A DNA stretch of 64,000 nucleotides from Cupriavidus malaysiensis (lineage in GTDB: Bacteria; Pseudomonadota; Gammaproteobacteria; Burkholderiales; Burkholderiaceae), in the NCBI RefSeq assembly GCF_001854325.1, contig NZ_CP017755.1, forward strand, positions 2,604,001-2,668,000, read 5' to 3'. The position numbers and the translations under genes were made by a program. The first letter of the stretch is position 1. Each line of letters opens with the position of its first letter. The notes beneath the pieces are model-generated. The model ran no database searches. It was not told where the DNA came from and saw only the letters and a list, made by a program, of their open reading frames with translations. Positions 7,549 through 15,908 of the stretch are shown piece by piece.

Positions 7549-8913
7549 ATGGACGTTCGTGAAGCCATCCGCACGCAGCCGATGCGCCGGCTGCAGTGGC
7601 AGACCGTGGCGGTCTGCCTGGTGCTGACCATGATCGACGGGTTCGAGATCCTGGTCATGGCCTTCGTCGCGCCGCACCTGGCCAAGGCCTGGCACCTGAG
7701 CCCGGTGGAGGTCGGCTACCTGCTGAGCGCCGGCGTGCTCGGCACGGCCCTGGGGGCGATCTTCCTGTCGCCCCTGGCCGACCGTATCGGCCGGCGCCCG
7801 CACGCCATCGCCTGCCTGGTCCTGATCACGCTTGGCATGGGCCTGTCCGCGGCCGCGCAGAACGTGCCGCAGCTGGTGGCGTTCCGCGCCTTCGCGGGGT
7901 TGTCGATCGGCGCGCTGGTGGCCACGCTCAACATCACCGCGTCCGAATACAGCTCGCAGCGCCGGCGCGGCGTGGTGATGGGGATCTACGGCATCGGCCT
8001 GCCCGCCGGCGCCGCCCTCGGCGGCGCCCTCAGCGGCCTGCTGATCGCCGCCTATGGCTGGCGCGCGCCCTTCATTTTCGGCGCGCTGATCACCGCGCTG
8101 ATGCTGGTGGTGGTCATCGCCGTCCTGCCCGAGTCGATCGACTACCTGGTGGACAAGCGCCCCCGGCGCGCGCTGGCGCAGTACAACGCGATCGCGCGCC
8201 GGCTCGGCTACGCTGCCGTGGAGCAGCTGCCCGAGGCCGCCGCGCAGGCCCGGCGCGGCGGCGTGCGCCAGGCCATCTTCGGCGGCGTGATGGCGCGGCG
8301 CACCGCCTTCCTGTGGCTGTCCTACGCGCTGCTGACGGCCGCCTTCTACTTCGCCAACACCTGGACCGCCAAGCTGATGGCCGACGCCACCGGCAGCCCC
8401 GAGCTGGGCCTGCGCGCCGGCGTGCTGGTGCCGCTCGGCGGCGTGCTGGGCGCGCTGCTGTTCGCCGCCCTGACCCTGGTGGTGCGTCCGCGCCTGGCGA
8501 CCCTGTTCATCCTGTGCGGCGGCGCCGCCGCCTTCCTCGCCTACGCCAATGCGCTGGGCCACGGCGCGGTCGGCCTGTCGCTGGCGCTCGCGCTGGCGGT
8601 CGGCGTCTTCGCCAATGGGGGCATCGCCGCCTTCTACGCCATCAGCCCCTCGGTCTACCCGGCGGCGGCGCGCGGCGCCGGCGTGGGCTGGATGATCGGC
8701 TTCGGCCGCGTGGTGTCGATCCTGTCGCCGCTCGCCACCGGCTACCTGCTGGCATCCGGCTGGGCGCCGCGGCTGACCTACCAGCTGTTCGCGGGGTGCC
8801 TGCTGCTGGCGGGACTGGCCTGCTGGCTGCTCGACCGCACCTACCGCGGTACTGACGGCGGCACGGAGAGCGCTTCCGGCGCGGCCGGGGCCTCGCCGGA
8901 AGCCGCCGCCTGA
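7549..8913 (+). CDS. MFS transporter, AAHS aromatic acid:H+ symporter family
   Basis: The 454-residue protein has the 12-helix MFS pattern. It begins with a conserved aspartate in helix 1 (MIDGFEILVMAF), then the loop 2-3 motif LADRIGRRP and an LPESIDYLVDKRP segment before the central loop, all as in PcaK/BenK/MhpT-type aromatic acid symporters. It probably imports the phenylpropionate-type substrate whose ring-cleavage product MhpC hydrolyses; that link is inferred from adjacency. The last 73 bases overlap the 3' end of the convergent cobT gene. Confidence 0.86.
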   Translation: MDVREAIRTQPMRRLQWQTVAVCLVLTMIDGFEILVMAFVAPHLAKAWHLSPVEVGYLLSAGVLGTALGAIFLSPLADRIGRRPHAIACLVLITLGMGLSAAAQNVPQLVAFRAFAGLSIGALVATLNITASEYSSQRRRGVVMGIYGIGLPAGAALGGALSGLLIAAYGWRAPFIFGALITALMLVVVIAVLPESIDYLVDKRPRRALAQYNAIARRLGYAAVEQLPEAAAQARRGGVRQAIFGGVMARRTAFLWLSYALLTAAFYFANTWTAKLMADATGSPELGLRAGVLVPLGGVLGALLFAALTLVVRPRLATLFILCGGAAAFLAYANALGHGAVGLSLALALAVGVFANGGIAAFYAISPSVYPAAARGAGVGWMIGFGRVVSILSPLATGYLLASGWAPRLTYQLFAGCLLLAGLACWLLDRTYRGTDGGTESASGAAGASPEAAA

Positions 8914-10796
8914 GTGGACGCGCCGGCGGCGCCGGAGGCCCCGGCGACGCCCGGCGCCGGCCCGGCCTGGTCCGCCGGCAAGGCATGCCCGCGCGTGGCC
9001 AGCCAGCGCACCACGCCGCCCAGCAACGCGGTATCCAGCGGCCGTGCCGGGTCCAGCGCCAGGCTGCGCCGGTAGTAGGGACTCAGGTCGAGCCCCACCC
9101 CCAGGCCCAGCACTTCGATCTCGCCGCGCGCCTCCTCGCGCGCGACCACCTGCTGCAAGTGGCGGTCGAGGTAGTGCGCATCGTTGGCGAGCGCGGTGGC
9201 ACTGTCCATCGGGCTGCCATCCGAGATCACCACCACGATGCGGCGCGCGCCGGGCCCGCCCGCATCGAGCGCGCGCAAGCGCCCGCAGGCCCATTGCAGG
9301 GCCTCGCCGTCGATGCCTTCGCGGAACAGGTCGGACTTGAACAGCGCGGCAATGCCGGCCCGCGAGCGGCGCCAGCCGCGCGCCGCCTCCTGGAACACCA
9401 GGTGGCAGCGCTCGTTGAGCCGGCCGGGACGGGGCGGGCGCCCGCGTGCCAGCCAGTCCTGGCGGGCGCGGCCGCCATGCCAGCCACCAGTGGTGAAGCC
9501 CAGCACCTCGGCCGGCACGCCGGCCAGTTCGAGCGCGCGTGCCAGCGTGTCGACCAGCATCGCCACCAGTTCGACATGCCCCTTCATCGAGCCCGAGCAG
9601 TCGACCAGCAGGCTGACCGCGCAAGCGGCCCGCGGACGCAGGCGCTCCTGCCGGAACACGCGCCGCTCGGCCGGCGAAGCGGCCAGCAGCGCCAGCCTGC
9701 GCCCGTCGATGCGGCCGCTTTCCTCGCCGAAGGACCAGCCCTGCGGACGCGGCTGCGCCAGGGCGGCGGCCAGTTCGCGCGCCAGCCGCGCCAGGTTCAG
9801 CCCGCGCGCGGCGAGCAGGCGGTCGAGCCGCTCGCGGTATTCGCGCAGCAAGGCTGGCCGCACCTGCTGCGCGGCCTGCAGCTCGCGGTCGTAGCGCGTG
9901 GTGAAGACGCGATAGGCATCGGCGCCGTGCACCATGCCGGGCGCGGCCGCCAGCCCGCCGGCGACCGCCATCCAGCCGCCGGCCTCCTCGTCGACCTCGA
10001 GCCAGAGCGCGAAGGCGGCGCGCACCGCCGCCTGCCTGTCCTCGTCCTTGCCGTCCTCCGCCGCGGCCGGCTGCCCGAAGCCCGCCGCCGCCAGCATGGC
10101 GCCGACCTGGCGCGACAAGGCCAGTGCATGCGTGGCATAACCGCGCTGGTCGGCGCGGTGGCGCCTGAGGCCGGCCAGCGCTGCGCCCAGCGCGGGCACG
10201 ATGGCCGCGCGCGTGGCTTCGATCAGGTCTTCGGTATCTTCCAGCACCGGCCGGCCCTGCACGCGCGACCAGGCGATCTGCGCCACCGTGTACAGCAGGA
10301 TGCCCGCGTGGCCGTCGGTGAAGCCCGCCTGGTGGAAGCCGCGCGACCAGTCTTCGAAGCGCGCGCGCAGGTTGGCGGCGACGCCGCGCAGCGCCGGCGG
10401 CACCAGCGCCTCGCAGCGCATCTGTTCCAGCCATTCGAACAGCAGCCGTTCGAGCGGATCGTGCGGACAGAGCGCGCGGTGCACAGCGGCATCGGAGTAC
10501 GCCAGGCGCAGCGCCACGCCGTCGGCCGCGCCGCGCTGTCCGGCCAGGCCGTCGGCGGTGTCGGCGCGCAGATGGGGGGCCTGCAGCGGCAGCGGCCGCA
10601 GGCCGCGTGACAGGCGGCCTGCGCGGTAGTGCAGGCTGGCGTCGCCGCTGAGCGCGCGCGCCGCCGCCGCGCACAGTTCCTGCCGGCGGCGCAACCGGGT
10701 GGCCGCGACGTTTGCCGCCGTGCCGGCGGTGCCGGCGCCACCCCTGCCCTCGTTGCCGTCGTTGCCGTCGTTGCCGTCGTTGCCGTCGCCGCTCAT
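8841..10796 (-). CDS. cobT: Cobaltochelatase CobT-type subunit (C-terminal VWA domain)
   Basis: The 651-residue protein resembles CobT, the integrin-like partner of CobS in the aerobic cobaltochelatase, which inserts Co2+ into hydrogenobyrinate diamide. The N-terminal half (about 35-350) carries the CobT region. A VWA domain follows with MIDAS DCSGS (399-403), [18 protein letters not shown], the basic [18 protein letters not shown] and ISDGSPMD. The N-terminus has a GND tripeptide repeat from a 9-bp tandem repeat. The start overlaps the cobS stop (ATGA). No cobN is nearby, so the pair may serve a distant CobN or act as a stand-alone AAA+/VWA remodelling machine. Confidence 0.85.
   Translation of the reverse strand: MSGDGNDGNDGNDGNEGRGGAGTAGTAANVAATRLRRRQELCAAAARALSGDASLHYRAGRLSRGLRPLPLQAPHLRADTADGLAGQRGAADGVALRLAYSDAAVHRALCPHDPLERLLFEWLEQMRCEALVPPALRGVAANLRARFEDWSRGFHQAGFTDGHAGILLYTVAQIAWSRVQGRPVLEDTEDLIEATRAAIVPALGAALAGLRRHRADQRGYATHALALSRQVGAMLAAAGFGQPAAAEDGKDEDRQAAVRAAFALWLEVDEEAGGWMAVAGGLAAAPGMVHGADAYRVFTTRYDRELQAAQQVRPALLREYRERLDRLLAARGLNLARLARELAAALAQPRPQGWSFGEESGRIDGRRLALLAASPAERRVFRQERLRPRAACAVSLLVDCSGSMKGHVELVAMLVDTLARALELAGVPAEVLGFTTGGWHGGRARQDWLARGRPPRPGRLNERCHLVFQEAARGWRRSRAGIAALFKSDLFREGIDGEALQWACGRLRALDAGGPGARRIVVVISDGSPMDSATALANDAHYLDRHLQQVVAREEARGEIEVLGLGVGLDLSPYYRRSLALDPARPLDTALLGGVVRWLATRGHALPADQAGPAPGVAGASGAAGASTQAAASGEAPAAPEALSVPPSVPR
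10751..10786 (-). repeat. 9-bp tandem repeat inside the start of cobT
   Basis: Four perfect copies of CGTTGCCGT (plus-strand reading) encode the Gly-Asn-Asp repeats at the CobT N-terminus. The unit length is a multiple of three, so copy-number change would keep the frame. Confidence 0.85.
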
Positions 10797-11803
10797 GCGG
10801 CCAGCCTCTGCAGCGGTGCGGCGGGTGCCAGCGCCATTTCCAGTTCGCGCCCGAACACGCGCTGGAAGTACTCGGCCACCACCGGCCGCTCGGCTTCGTC
10901 GCACTTGTTGAGGAAGGTCAGGCGGAAGGCCTGGCCGGGGTCGCGGAAGATCAGGCTGTTCTCCGCCCAGTCGATCACGGTGCGCGGCGACATCAGGGTG
11001 GACAGGTCGCCGCTGGCGAAGCCGGCGCGCGTGAGCGCCGCCACCGCCACCATCGCCTCGGCCAGTTCGCGCCCACCCGCTCCACCCGCTCCACCCGCGC
11101 CCGCCAGCCCGGGCACGCACGCCAGCACGATCGCGACCTCCTCCCCGGCCGGCAGGTAGTCCAGCGTGGCCACCACGTTCCAGCGGTCGAGCTGGGCGTG
11201 GTTGAGCGCCTGGGTGCCGTGGTACAGGCCGTTGAGGTCGCCGAGGCCGACGGTGTTGCAGGTGGCGAACAGGCGGAAGGCCGGATGCGGCCGGATCACC
11301 CGGTTCTGGTCGAGCAGCGTGAAGCGGCCGTCGCGCTCCAGGATGCGCTGGATCACGAACATCACATCGGGGCGGCCGGCATCGTATTCGTCGAACACCA
11401 GCGCCACCGGCCGCTGCAGCGCCCACGGCACGATGCCTTCCTGGAACTCGGTGACCTGGCGCCCGTCGCGCAGCACGATGGCGTCCTTGCCGACCAGGTC
11501 GAGGCGGCTGATGTGGCCGTCCAGGTTCACCCGCACGCAGGGCCAGTTCAGGCGCGCGGCCACTTGCTCGACATGGGTCGATTTGCCGGTGCCGTGCCGG
11601 CCCTGCACCATCACGCGCCGCCCGCGCCCGAAGCCGGCCAGGATGGCCAGCGTCGCCTCCGGCTGGAAACGGTAGGCCGGGTCGACCTCCGGCACATGCT
11701 CGTCGCGCTCGCTGAAGGCGGGCACCTGCAGCGGCACATCGATACCGAACACCTCGCGCACCGGAACCATGCGGTCCGGTCCGGCCATCACGCTTTCCGT
11801 CAC
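10793..11803 (-). CDS. cobS: Cobaltochelatase CobS-type AAA+ ATPase subunit
   Basis: The 336-residue MoxR/CobS-type AAA+ protein has Walker [10 protein letters not shown] (68-76), Walker B ALVFDEYD (134-141), sensor region [12 protein letters not shown] and the family signature [12 protein letters not shown]. CobS forms the hexameric ATPase ring that, with the CobT VWA protein, powers cobalt insertion by CobN. The start is GTG at 11803, preceded by GAGGAGG at ideal spacing. The stop overlaps the cobT start. A short Gly/Ala insert (about 235-246) looks like a local repeat expansion. Confidence 0.87.
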   Translation of the reverse strand: MTESVMAGPDRMVPVREVFGIDVPLQVPAFSERDEHVPEVDPAYRFQPEATLAILAGFGRGRRVMVQGRHGTGKSTHVEQVAARLNWPCVRVNLDGHISRLDLVGKDAIVLRDGRQVTEFQEGIVPWALQRPVALVFDEYDAGRPDVMFVIQRILERDGRFTLLDQNRVIRPHPAFRLFATCNTVGLGDLNGLYHGTQALNHAQLDRWNVVATLDYLPAGEEVAIVLACVPGLAGAGGAGGAGGRELAEAMVAVAALTRAGFASGDLSTLMSPRTVIDWAENSLIFRDPGQAFRLTFLNKCDEAERPVVAEYFQRVFGRELEMALAPAAPLQRLAA

Positions 11804-11891
11804 GGCTTCCTCCTCGTCTGCGTCACATTGCGGCCCGCCACGCGGCGGGCCCGCCTCCCTGGATGATAGTACCGTTTCGTTTTTCTGTACA

Positions 11892-11992
11892 AATCATTCC
11901 GTTTAATGGTTTACAGCATTGACCTTCTCGCAACCAGATCCTAGAGTCACGCTCAAACAAAGATGTTTACGGGACTAATCGTTCCGTTTAAT
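11892..11992. promoter_or_regulatory. Pair of 16-bp direct repeats 85 bp apart upstream of the permease gene
   Basis: AATCATTCCGTTTAAT (11892-11907) and AATCGTTCCGTTTAAT (11977-11992) differ at one base and start 85 bp apart, close to eight helical turns. This is the pattern of paired operator sites for a regulator that loops DNA. Confidence 0.55.
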
Positions 11993-12027
11993 TAACAAGA
12001 AAAGGAAACACGAAAAGGAGATCGACC

Positions 12028-12040
12028 GCATCCCGGATGC
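12028..12040. promoter_or_regulatory. 13-bp palindrome GCATCC-C-GGATGC upstream of the permease
   Basis: A perfect dyad around a single C lies about 200 bases before the permease start. Its GCATCC half also occurs in the direct repeats ahead of the MocR gene at 18096-18138, which hints at a shared regulator; six bases is weak evidence. Confidence 0.35.
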
Positions 12041-12239
12041 CGTGCGCGCCGCCCCCGCGGCCGCATGGCGCCGCCCGGGTGCCGGGCATGCGCCACATGC
12101 CCGCGCATCCGTTTTCCCCGACGCACGCGCTGCCGCCTTTCTGGCACCATGCCGACAGGCGCGCAAGGTAGTACAACAAAGCAAAGCACATGACAGCGCG
12201 GCGTCTTCCAACCCAAAGACGCATTGGAGACAGCAAGCA

Positions 12240-13676
12240 ATGAGCAGTAATCCGCAACAAGGCAACGGGCTGCAGCACGGCCTGAAGCAGAGGCACATGA
12301 CCATGATCGCGCTGGGCGGCGTGATCGGCGCGGGACTCTTCGTCGGCAGCGGCGTGGTGATCCGCTCGGCCGGCCCCGCCGCCGTGATCTCCTTCCTGCT
12401 GACCGGCCTGCTGGTGGTGCTGGTGATGCGCATGCTGGGCGAGATGGCGTGCGCCATGCCCGGCGGAGGCTCCTTCTACGAATACGCGCGCGAGGCCTGG
12501 TGCGACAAGCCGGCGGTGGGCGAGCTGGCCGGCTTCCTCAGCGGCTGGATGTACTGGTACTTCTGGGTCATCGTGGTGGCCCTGGAGGCGGTCGCCGGCG
12601 CCGACCTGATCCGCTTCTGGCTGCCCGGCGTGCCGGCCTGGAGCATCAGCCTGGTGCTGCTGATGCTGCTCACGCTGACCAACCTGATCTCGGTGAAGTC
12701 CTTCGGCGAGTTCGAGTTCTGGTTCGCCTCGATCAAAGTGGCGGCCATCGTCGTCTTCCTGTTCGTGGCCGGCCTCTACGCGCTCGGCATGTGGCCCGGC
12801 GCCAGCGCCGCGGCCAGCGTCGCCACCCTCACCGGGCACGGCGGCTTCGCCCCCCACGGCATCATGCCGGTCCTGACCGGCGCGGTGGCCGCCACCGGCT
12901 TCTACTTCGGCGCCGAGATCGTCACCATCGCCGCCGCCGAGACCAGCGAGCCGCAGAAGGCGGTGGCGCGCGCCACCAGTTCGGTCATCACGCGCGTGCT
13001 GGTCTTCTACGTCGGCTCGGTGCTGCTGGTGGTATGCCTGGTGCCGTGGGACTCGGACGGCATCGCCACGCCCTACGTCAGCGCGCTCAACGCCATGCGC
13101 ATCCCGGCCGCCGCCCAGATCATGAACGCGGTGGTGCTGACGGCGGTGCTGTCGGCGCTGAACTCCGGCCTGTACGCCTCCTCGCGCATGCTGTTCGCGC
13201 TGACCGCGCGCGGCGACGCCCCGCGCGCGCTGGCCAAGGTCAGCCGCAGCGGCGTGCCGGTCAACGCCATCCTGTTCGCCACGCTGTTCGGCTACGGCGC
13301 GGTGGTGATGTCCTACGTCTCGCCGGACAAGGTGTTCGCCTTCCTGGTCAACTCCTACGGCACCGTGGCGATCTTCGTCTACATCCTGATCGCGGTCTCC
13401 CAGCTGCGCCTGCGCGCGCGCATCGAGCGCGAAGCGCCCGAACGCCTGCGCGTGCGCATGTGGGCCTTCCCGTGGCTGACCTACCTCGCCATCCTCGGCA
13501 TGGCCAGCATCGTGGTGGCGATGGCCTTCATCCCCGACCAGCGCACGCCGCTGCTGCTGGGCGTGGCCAGCCTGTGCCTGCTGCTGGGCGCCTTCCTGCT
13601 GCGCCGCCACCTGCGCCGGCACGCCGAGGCCGCCATGCCGGCCGGCGCCTCGCGCCCGCGCCTGCGCAAGCTCTGA
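12240..13676 (+). CDS. Amino acid permease, GABA permease (GabP)-like, APC superfamily
   Basis: The 478-residue protein has about 12 transmembrane helices and strong amino-acid-transporter signatures: LKQRHMTMIALGGVIGAGLF at the start, MRMLGEMA, the AAETSEPQKAV segment and ALNSGLYASSRMLFAL. The best family match is the GabP/AnsP group of proton-driven amino-acid permeases. It is followed by genes for a PuuB-like amine-oxidising flavoprotein and a sulfite dehydrogenase. The substrate may therefore be an omega-amino acid such as GABA, or an amino-sulfonate; that is inference. The ATG at 12240 has TTGGAGA upstream and starts the conserved N-terminus. A 9-bp stem hairpin follows the stop. Confidence 0.86.
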   Translation: MSSNPQQGNGLQHGLKQRHMTMIALGGVIGAGLFVGSGVVIRSAGPAAVISFLLTGLLVVLVMRMLGEMACAMPGGGSFYEYAREAWCDKPAVGELAGFLSGWMYWYFWVIVVALEAVAGADLIRFWLPGVPAWSISLVLLMLLTLTNLISVKSFGEFEFWFASIKVAAIVVFLFVAGLYALGMWPGASAAASVATLTGHGGFAPHGIMPVLTGAVAATGFYFGAEIVTIAAAETSEPQKAVARATSSVITRVLVFYVGSVLLVVCLVPWDSDGIATPYVSALNAMRIPAAAQIMNAVVLTAVLSALNSGLYASSRMLFALTARGDAPRALAKVSRSGVPVNAILFATLFGYGAVVMSYVSPDKVFAFLVNSYGTVAIFVYILIAVSQLRLRARIEREAPERLRVRMWAFPWLTYLAILGMASIVVAMAFIPDQRTPLLLGVASLCLLLGAFLLRRHLRRHAEAAMPAGASRPRLRKL

Positions 13677-13681
13677 CCACG

Positions 13682-13703
13682 GCGGGCCGCCGCCGCGGCC
13701 CGC
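13682..13703 (+). terminator. Terminator-like hairpin after the permease gene
   Basis: GCGGGCCGC, a four-base loop and GCGGCCCGC form a perfect 9-bp stem followed by TCTTCTC. The pyrimidine tail is short on T, so this is a likely but not classic intrinsic terminator. Confidence 0.5.
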
Positions 13704-13785
13704 TCTTCTCCCCCCTACGTCCTTTCCCTCTCCGCGGGCGCGCCGAGCCATGGCGCCCCGCCGTGCCGCCATGCCGCCGGCCCTG

Positions 13786-13814
13786 GTACCAGCCGTACCA
13801 GCGGCCGTACCAGC
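13786..13814. promoter_or_regulatory. Three GTACCAGC direct repeats upstream of the SnoaL/FAD/Sor operon
   Basis: Copies start at 13786, 13795 and 13807. They lie about 150 bases before the first gene of the operon. Ordered direct repeats of this size are the kind of site MocR/GabR-type regulators bind, and a MocR gene ends this gene group. Confidence 0.35.
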
Positions 13815-13960
13815 CGGCGGCGCCGGCCCGCCCCGCTGGCCCAATCGATTCCCGCGCCTGGCCCTACAGCATCGCCGCCGCGCTCTCTATGCTGGTGGCA
13901 TCACCGACGGGGCGGCAGCGCCGGCTCCCCGCACCACCCGAGAGAACGAGGAGAGACAAG

Positions 13961-14362
13961 ATGAGCGACACGCAGGTCACCGTGGCCACGCTGCAGGCCT
14001 TCAACGACGCCTGGAACCGGCACGACATCGACGCGCTGATGGCCTTCATGGCCGACGACTGCGAATTCCACGCGGTGGCCGGCCCCGAACTGACCGGGCG
14101 CGCCTTCCGCGGCCGCGCGGCGGTGCGCGAGGGCTTCCTGCTGGCCTGGCAGACCTTCCCCGACGCGGCCTGGGTCGACGGCGAGCACTTCGTCAGCGGC
14201 CAGCGCGGCGTCAGCGAATCCACCTTCCGCGGCACGCGCGCCGACGGCACCCGCATCGAGGCGCGCATGGTCGATGTGTTCACCTTCCGCGACGGCCGCA
14301 TCGCGGTGAAGAACGCCTACCGCAAGGACCGCCCGCCGGTGGCCGCGCCCGCAGCCAACTAA
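13961..14362 (+). CDS. SnoaL-like / NTF2-fold small protein
   Basis: The 133-residue protein has the SnoaL-like (NTF2-fold) pattern: FNDAWNRHDIDALMAFMADDCEFH at the front, then GRAAVREGF and VDVFTFRDGRI near the end. Members are small isomerases or hydrolases, or ligand-binding partners of uncertain role. A GAGGAGAGA ribosome site precedes the ATG. It begins an operon, with the FAD oxidoreductase 28 bases downstream. Function here is unknown. Confidence 0.8.
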   Translation: MSDTQVTVATLQAFNDAWNRHDIDALMAFMADDCEFHAVAGPELTGRAFRGRAAVREGFLLAWQTFPDAAWVDGEHFVSGQRGVSESTFRGTRADGTRIEARMVDVFTFRDGRIAVKNAYRKDRPPVAAPAAN

Positions 14363-14390
14363 GCCGCCACGCCGGACCAAGGAGACCACC

Positions 14391-15830
14391 ATGGACGCCA
14401 TCGCCACCCGGCTGATCCTGCCCGAGGGATGCAGCACCGCGCCCCAGCGGCCCTACGATCCCGCCTACGATCCGCTGGTCGCGCCCAACCCGGGCGAAGG
14501 CCGCGAGTACGCGCCGACCTACTGGATCGGCACCGCCGGCGAACCGCCGCCGGACGACGGCCCGATCACGCAGGACGTGGACGTCGACGTGGCCATCATC
14601 GGCTCGGGCTTCACCGGGCTGACCTGCGCCATCTTCCTGGCCCAGGAGTACGGCATCAAGGCCACGGTGCTGGAAGCCAACCGCGTCAGCTGGGGCTGCA
14701 GCACCCGCAACGGCGGCCAGGCCCAGTGCGCCTCGGGACGCCTCAAGCGCTCGCAGTGGATCGAGCGCTACGGCCTGGAGACGGCGCTGCGCCTGCACCG
14801 CGAGGTGTGCGACGGCATGCAGACCTTCAAGGACCTGATCCGCGACATCGAGTGCGACCCGCAGCCCGGCGGCCACCTGTACGTCGCGCACCGGCCCCAG
14901 GTGATGCCGGGACTGGAGAAGGAGGCCAAGGTGCTGCGCGAGGTCTTCCACTACGACGCGCGCATCCTCGATGCCGACACGGTGCGGCGCGAGTACGTGG
15001 ACGACAAGGAAACGGCCGGCGCGATGCACGAGCCGGAAGGCATCGGCATACACGCCGGCAAGCTGGCCTTCGGCTACCTGCGCCGCGCGCGCGCGCTGGG
15101 CGCCACCGTGCACCCCGCCAGCCCGGTGCAGGGCTGGACCACGCGCGGCGGCGTGCACTACCTGCGCACCCCGGGCGGCACCGTGCGCGCCCGCGCGGTG
15201 GCGGTGGCGACCGGCGGCTACACCTCGCCCACGCTGCACCCGCAACTGAAGAACCGGCTCTTCCCCATCCTCTCCAATTCCATCGTCACGCGCCCGCTGA
15301 CGGCGGCGGAGATCGAGGCCTGCAACTTCCGCACGCGCCAGGTCATCACCGATACCCGCATCCTGCGCCACTACTACCGGCTGATGCCGGACGGACGCCT
15401 GCAGATCGGCAGCCGCAGCGCCATCAGCGGCAATGATGCGCCGCAGAAGAAGTACGAGCAGAAGCTGATCCAGGACATGGTGCGCAAGTTTCCCGCGCTG
15501 GCGGGCATTGCGCTCGACTACTCCTGGTGGGGCTGGGTCGACGTCAGTCACGACATGATGCCGCGCATCTTCCAGCCGGACCCGGCGCAGAGCATCTACT
15601 ATGCAATGGGCTATGGCGGCAACGGCGTGATGTATTCCGCCCAGGCGGGCAAGCGCATGGCGGCGCTGGTGGCGGGCAAGGGCAAGGAGCTGGACCTGCC
15701 CATCTTCGGCAGCGCGCTGCCTTTCCCCAATGTGCGCGAGATGGTGGAAGCGCAGGCCTTTGCGCCGTTCCGGCGCCTGGGACAGTGGTTCCTGTACCGC
15801 TGGTACCACCTGAAGGACGACGTGCTGTAG
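14391..15830 (+). CDS. FAD-dependent amine oxidoreductase, gamma-glutamylputrescine oxidase (PuuB)-like
   Basis: The 479-residue DAO-family flavoprotein has an N-terminal dinucleotide-binding motif GSGFTG (71-76), the STRNGGQ segment that often carries the covalent-FAD or substrate-face region in this family, and a C-terminal YYAMGYGGNGVMYSAQAGK typical of PuuB/OrdL proteins. Such enzymes oxidise the free amine of gamma-glutamylputrescine or related compounds to an aldehyde, releasing ammonia and H2O2. The preceding GabP-like permease supports an omega-amino compound as substrate. No PuuA, PuuC or PuuD partners are in the window. Confidence 0.82.
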   Translation: MDAIATRLILPEGCSTAPQRPYDPAYDPLVAPNPGEGREYAPTYWIGTAGEPPPDDGPITQDVDVDVAIIGSGFTGLTCAIFLAQEYGIKATVLEANRVSWGCSTRNGGQAQCASGRLKRSQWIERYGLETALRLHREVCDGMQTFKDLIRDIECDPQPGGHLYVAHRPQVMPGLEKEAKVLREVFHYDARILDADTVRREYVDDKETAGAMHEPEGIGIHAGKLAFGYLRRARALGATVHPASPVQGWTTRGGVHYLRTPGGTVRARAVAVATGGYTSPTLHPQLKNRLFPILSNSIVTRPLTAAEIEACNFRTRQVITDTRILRHYYRLMPDGRLQIGSRSAISGNDAPQKKYEQKLIQDMVRKFPALAGIALDYSWWGWVDVSHDMMPRIFQPDPAQSIYYAMGYGGNGVMYSAQAGKRMAALVAGKGKELDLPIFGSALPFPNVREMVEAQAFAPFRRLGQWFLYRWYHLKDDVL

Positions 15831-15908
15831 CCGCCCGCGCCAGGGCGGCGCGGGCCGGAAGCCAGGCCCGCGCCGCCGCATCGAGAACGAGACCAAGAGG
15901 AGACCGGT

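Larger units (their letters stand above)
11804..12239. other. Divergent regulatory region cobS / gabP-like permease
   Basis: This 436-bp space is unusually AT-rich around 11870-12010. It holds two 16-bp near-identical direct repeats and a GCATCC palindrome. No gene is supported, although the frame ahead of the permease is open to 12042. Confidence 0.6.

Noticed and set aside
7459..10674. A 1071-codon minus-strand frame across cobT and the transporter
   Set aside because: Off-frame to cobT and antisense to the transporter; no domain is recognisable.
12042..12239. An in-frame N-terminal extension of the permease
   Set aside because: The extension is Ala/Arg-rich and not family-like; the ATG at 12240 has a ribosome site and begins the conserved sequence.
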